Shown here piece after piece: positions 58,800 through 64,000 of a stretch of DNA of 64,000 bases. A program made the translations under genes and the position numbers. Where the stretch lies: assembly GCA_900100595.1 (NCBI GenBank), contig FMUA01000002.1, forward strand, positions 124,001-188,000, read 5' to 3'. The DNA comes from Ruminococcaceae bacterium P7. Lineage in GTDB: Bacteria > Bacillota > Clostridia > Oscillospirales > Acutalibacteraceae. The first letter of the stretch is position 1; every line of letters begins with the position of its first letter. Below the pieces are notes generated by a model that made no database searches, was not told the DNA's origin, and saw nothing but the letters and a program-made list of their open reading frames with translations.

Positions 58800-59339
58800 T
58801 TACGCCAACTGGAAATCGAGGACGTAGCTCTCGATGCAGAGCTGTACGACCTCTTTCGCCTTCTCCGCGCCGTAAATCTCCGTTGCGGCGGTCTCCTTGT
58901 CGTCCTCGAGGGTCTTGTAAACCTGGAAGAAATGGCGGATCTCGTCGAATCGGTGCTTGGGAAGGTCGGTGATGTCGTTGTAGGTATTGTAGTTGGGGTC
59001 GTTGATGGGAACGGCGATGATTTTTTCATCCTTGCTGTTGTTGTCGATCATGTTGAGCACGCCGATGGGCTTGCACTCGACAAGCGTCATGGGCAGGATG
59101 GTCTCGCTGCACAGTACAAGAACGTCAAGCGGGTCGCCGTCGTCCGCATAGGTTCTCGGAATAAAGCCGTAGTTGGCAGGATAGTGAGTCGAGGTAAAGA
59201 GCACGCGGTCAAGCTTGAGCATACCCGTTTCCTTGTCCAGCTCATACTTGTTTTTGCCGCCCTTGGAAATCTCGATTACCGCATAAAAACGGTCGCAGGT
59301 AATACGCTTTGGTGAAATGTCATGCCAGATATTATTCAT
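58800..59339 (-). CDS. ppa: Inorganic pyrophosphatase, family I
   Basis: 179 residues. The metal motif DDGDPLDVLVL (DxDPxD) is present, as are KYELDK and HYPANYGFIP. Hydrolyses PPi from biosynthesis; soluble. Its promoter at 59369-59397 matches the consensus at every position. Confidence 0.95.
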   Translation of the reverse strand: MNNIWHDISPKRITCDRFYAVIEISKGGKNKYELDKETGMLKLDRVLFTSTHYPANYGFIPRTYADDGDPLDVLVLCSETILPMTLVECKPIGVLNMIDNNSKDEKIIAVPINDPNYNTYNDITDLPKHRFDEIRHFFQVYKTLEDDKETAATEIYGAEKAKEVVQLCIESYVLDFQLA

Positions 59340-59368
59340 AGAATTACCTCCAAAATTAGTATACTTTC

Positions 59369-59397
59369 ATTATAAATTATGGTAATTCTCTTGTCAA
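59369..59397 (-). promoter_or_regulatory. Consensus promoter of ppa
   Basis: Leftward TTGACA (59392-59397), 17-base spacer, TATAAT (59369-59374). Confidence 0.88.
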
Positions 59398-59414
59398 TGT
59401 TTTTTTCGCTTCTG

Positions 59415-62015
<2,601 letters not shown>

Positions 62016-62030
62016 ACAATAACCTCCTGA

Positions 62031-62083
62031 TAAAAAACAAAAGACCTTTATTGTGCATGTAAATCCATACGCAATAAAAGTCT
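62031..62083 (-). terminator. Riboswitch-controlled leader terminator
   Basis: A 17-bp stem with one mismatch (GACTTTTATTG...CAATAAAGGTC) followed leftward by TTTTGTTTTTT, before the ATPase ribosome binding site. Its 5' strand overlaps the aptamer's 3' end (GAGACTTTT), so ligand binding would compete with terminator formation. Confidence 0.85.
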
Positions 62084-62168
62084 CGTTCTTTCAGATATAT
62101 CCGATACCGCGAGCGGTATGAGATTGACGAAATATATCACGGCTGTTGCCGCGAACTACTCCCCTTTA
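62075..62168 (-). promoter_or_regulatory. Manganese riboswitch, yybP-ykoY class
   Basis: Leftward the leader begins TTAAAGGGGAGTAG, has a P2-type hairpin (GCGGCAACAGCCG), CGTCAATCTCA, a further hairpin ATACCGC-TCGC-GGTAT and ends CTGAAAGAACGAGACTTTT. These 5' GGGGAGUAG and 3' CGAGACUUU elements are the hallmarks of yybP-ykoY aptamers, which sense Mn2+ and turn on exporters. Predicted ON switch by anti-termination. Confidence 0.87.
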
Positions 62169-62177
62169 AGCATTTTT

Positions 62178-62206
62178 ATTGTATCATACCTCAATATCGT
62201 TGTCAA
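62178..62206 (-). promoter_or_regulatory. Promoter of the riboswitch-ATPase transcript
   Basis: Leftward TTGACA (62201-62206), 17-base spacer, TACAAT (62178-62183). It lies within the last codons of the upstream small membrane gene. Confidence 0.85.
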
Positions 62207-62411
62207 TCGTTTTTTGTTTTTCTTTTTTCGGTTTGCTGTTGTAGCCGAGGATAATTCCCACAAAAACGCAGAGCGCTCCGCCTGCTCCCGCAAGCACTGC
62301 AAGCTCGGTTTTTTTGAACAAATACGCCAATGCAATCGCGCCCATCGCGCACGCCGTGCCGACCAGAGCCAACACAAAGGCGGCGACAAACAGTCCGTTC
62401 ATTTTCTTCAT
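62184..62411 (-). CDS. 75-residue two-helix membrane protein
   Basis: MKKMNGLFVA start; two hydrophobic segments (about 7-32 and 38-57) separated by FKKTE, then a basic tail SKPKKEKQK. No family recognised. Its ATG overlaps the rsmA stop (ATGA), so it is translationally coupled to rsmA. The ATPase promoter is embedded in its end. Confidence 0.8.
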   Translation of the reverse strand: MKKMNGLFVAAFVLALVGTACAMGAIALAYLFKKTELAVLAGAGGALCVFVGIILGYNSKPKKEKQKTIDNDIEV

Positions 62412-63265
62412 GCCAAATCCTCCCACGCGTTTGCGATCGCCGCGAAATCCTCGAGCCTCAGCGCCTCGGCACGGGTATTTTGCGGCACGCCTGCCCGTTC
62501 CAGAATTGCGAGAACCTTTTCCTTGCCCATCCCGAGTCCCGCGCTGAGGGAATTGGCTATCACCTTTCTGCGCTGACCGAACGACGCTTTGACTACCGCA
62601 AAGAATTTTTCCTTGTCCGCGTCGACAGGCGGCTTTTCCCTCACATTCAAGCGAATCACCGCCGAATCCACCTTGGGAGCAGGCATGAATGAACCGGCGC
62701 TCACATGAAACAGCAGCTCCGGCTCGGCATAGTAATTGACCGCCACCGTCACCGCGCCGCACATGCGCACGCCTACCTTGGCACAGATGCGCTGCGCCGC
62801 CTCCTTCTGCACCATCACGGTGATTGCCTTGACGGGCAGCCGCTCCTCGAGCAGCTTCATGATGACGGGTGAGGTGATGTAGTACGGCAGATTCGCGCAC
62901 ACGACGACCTCCATCCCCGCGAACTCCTCCTCGATCAGCTGATTGAGGTCAAGCTCGAGCACATCCGCGTTGACGATTTTGACGTTGTCATACTCCGCGA
63001 GCGTCTCGTCCAGCACGGGCAGAAGCCGCTTGTCCAGCTCCACCGCGACCACCTTGTACGCGAGCTGACACAGCTCGTTGGTGAGTACGCCGATGCCGGG
63101 TCCGATTTCAATAACACCCACGCCTGCACCTGCGCCGGCGTATTCCGCCATGCGCGGACAGACCGACGGGTTGATCAGAAAATTCTGTCCCAGCGATTTG
63201 GAAAAGGTGAAGCCGTGCTTCGAGAGGATTTCTTTGATGGTGGAAATGTCGGATAGTCGTTTCAT
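62408..63265 (-). CDS. rsmA: 16S rRNA (A1518/A1519-N6,N6)-dimethyltransferase KsgA
   Basis: 285 residues. SLGQNFLINPS, EIGPGIGVLT (SAM motif I), NLPYYITSPV (catalytic NLPY) and MVQKEAAQRI. Dimethylates two adjacent adenosines near the 3' end of 16S rRNA. Start overlaps the previous stop by four bases. Confidence 0.97.
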   Translation of the reverse strand: MKRLSDISTIKEILSKHGFTFSKSLGQNFLINPSVCPRMAEYAGAGAGVGVIEIGPGIGVLTNELCQLAYKVVAVELDKRLLPVLDETLAEYDNVKIVNADVLELDLNQLIEEEFAGMEVVVCANLPYYITSPVIMKLLEERLPVKAITVMVQKEAAQRICAKVGVRMCGAVTVAVNYYAEPELLFHVSAGSFMPAPKVDSAVIRLNVREKPPVDADKEKFFAVVKASFGQRRKVIANSLSAGLGMGKEKVLAILERAGVPQNTRAEALRLEDFAAIANAWEDLA

Positions 63266-64000
63266 TTCAGCGTTCGCAGTCCTTTCGGGTATTTGTTCTT
63301 GAGTCTGCCGTTCGACGCCTTGCCGAAGCCCGTCGTCATGCCGCTGACGGCAACGGCGGTGTAGCCGCTCAGTCCGCGCGGTACGTCGATCTCCTCTCCG
63401 TGGAGATAGGCACGGATCGCCGCGCTGTCCGCGCCGAGGTCGACGATTTGCGCGCAGTCCTCCGCACGCGCCGCCATAAAGGCGCTGTGATGCGGCTCTA
63501 TCCTGCGCTTGACAAGCTCGCCGAGTATCAGTCCCGCGCGCAGTATCGGCAAGCCCTTGCTGTCAAAATTATAATTCTTTGGGAGAATATAAATTTTATC
63601 CTTGATGATTTCCAGCCGCTCTCCAAACGGTCTTTCAGGAAACAAACTGTCATAATAATCCAGAACCGCTTTATCCGCCTGCGTTTGAATTTCAGGCGCA
63701 CTGCTCTGTCTGCATTCGCCTTGTCTGAGCAGTCGCGCGGCAAAATGTCCTTCGCCGCCGTCCATCGGGAATATCCGCCTTGCATAATCCATCGTCGGCC
63801 TTCCGAAGGACACGCCCGCGTCCTCCAAAGCAAAGTCGGGATTCTCCGCGAGAAAGCGCTCGATAACGCCCTCGTTTTCCTCACGCGAGAAGGTGCAGGT
63901 CGAATAGACCATCACGCCGCCTGCTTTCAGCGCCTTTTTCGCACTGTTCAGAATGTGCAGCTGGCGTTCGGCACAGCTTCTGACATGCTCGGCGCTCCAT
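63262..64000 (-). CDS. RsmF/NSUN-type RNA m5C methyltransferase (5' part outside window)
   Basis: The visible ~245 carboxy-terminal residues begin WSAEHVRSCAERQ and contain VYSTCTFSREENE, the RsmB/NOP catalytic-Cys motif, followed by a PUA-like RNA-binding end (PFGERLEIIKDKIYILP, GLPILRAGLILGE, VPRGLSGYTAVAVSG). This matches RsmF/YebU-type enzymes. It is clearly different from rsmB at 2826. Coupled to rsmA by an ATGA overlap. Confidence 0.88.
   Translation of the reverse strand, partial: WSAEHVRSCAERQLHILNSAKKALKAGGVMVYSTCTFSREENEGVIERFLAENPDFALEDAGVSFGRPTMDYARRIFPMDGGEGHFAARLLRQGECRQSSAPEIQTQADKAVLDYYDSLFPERPFGERLEIIKDKIYILPKNYNFDSKGLPILRAGLILGELVKRRIEPHHSAFMAARAEDCAQIVDLGADSAAIRAYLHGEEIDVPRGLSGYTAVAVSGMTTGFGKASNGRLKNKYPKGLRTLK

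Overview
The window looks like a chromosomal segment of an endospore-forming clostridium of the Ruminococcus/Oscillospiraceae type. The reasons are: a full set of sporulation genes (spoIIGA-sigE, sipL-spoIVA, a 30-codon spoVM, a ylmC/ymxH-type gene); a secreted protein with cohesin-like modules and a type I dockerin; AGGAGG-type ribosome binding sites and clear TTGACA/TATAAT promoters; and small metallopeptidase, DegV and DUF3343 genes typical of Clostridia. The genes look moderately GC-rich, with AT-rich intergenic regions. No rRNA, tRNA, CRISPR array or complete prophage was seen. All calls come from reading the sequence; no database search was run.

Layout. 1-10.8 kb: one long leftward operon in classic Firmicutes order (yicC-remA-gmk-rpoZ-priA-def-fmt-Zn peptidase-rsmB-rlmN-prpC-prkC), with its promoter at 10774-10802. 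10.8-11.1 kb: a long imperfect palindrome with 12-bp terminal inverted repeats bounded by TA. 11.1-19.2 kb: membrane protein, yebC, degV, a candidate small RNA, a small sigma-like pair, HAD phosphatase, S1 protein, rmuC, lipoprotein. 19.3-22.9 kb: rpsB-tsf, a SleB-like hydrolase with a structured leader, ylmC. 22.9-29.3 kb: second degV, spoIIGA-sigE, lipoprotein, mscS, MORN-repeat protein, pfkA. 29.5-35.5 kb: a surface-glycan pair (polyprenyl-phosphate glycosyltransferase plus an acyltransferase/GT-C fusion) and a phosphoglucomutase. 35.5-37.1 kb: an AT-rich island holding an XRE regulator and a ~0.7-kb leftward transcription unit of largely non-coding DNA with degenerate tandem repeats. 37.1-47.1 kb: fhs-tsaE-tsaB-rpiB, a SEDS protein, cdaA-cdaR, cysteine desulfurase-like/DUF3343 pair, sodium-pump decarboxylase beta and gamma. 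47.3-53.8 kb: sipL-spoIVA, the cohesin/dockerin protein, spoVM. 53.8-64 kb: rluA-type, pgeF, a Cys4 protein, an ECF sigma/beta-propeller pair, ppa, a P-type ATPase behind a manganese (yybP-ykoY) riboswitch, rsmA and an rsmF-like gene.

How the parts fit. SpoVM, SpoIVA and SipL form the basement layer of the spore coat and lie within about 6.5 kb. A candidate sigma-E promoter in front of sipL fits expression by the sigE product also encoded here. The manganese riboswitch predicts that the ATPase exports Mn2+ (or Mn2+ and Ca2+). CdaA/CdaR make and control c-di-AMP.

Best candidates for something undescribed: (1) the 35.5-36.3 kb transcription unit, with a perfect consensus promoter, strong ribosome binding site, two overlapping micro-ORFs, repeated GGAG/ATG/stop units and an intrinsic terminator; (2) a 161-bp MITE present twice with perfect 4-bp target duplications, one copy sitting between the apparent sigma-E promoter and sipL; (3) the 263-bp fold-back element near 10.9 kb; (4) a promoter-to-terminator small RNA candidate near 13.9 kb.
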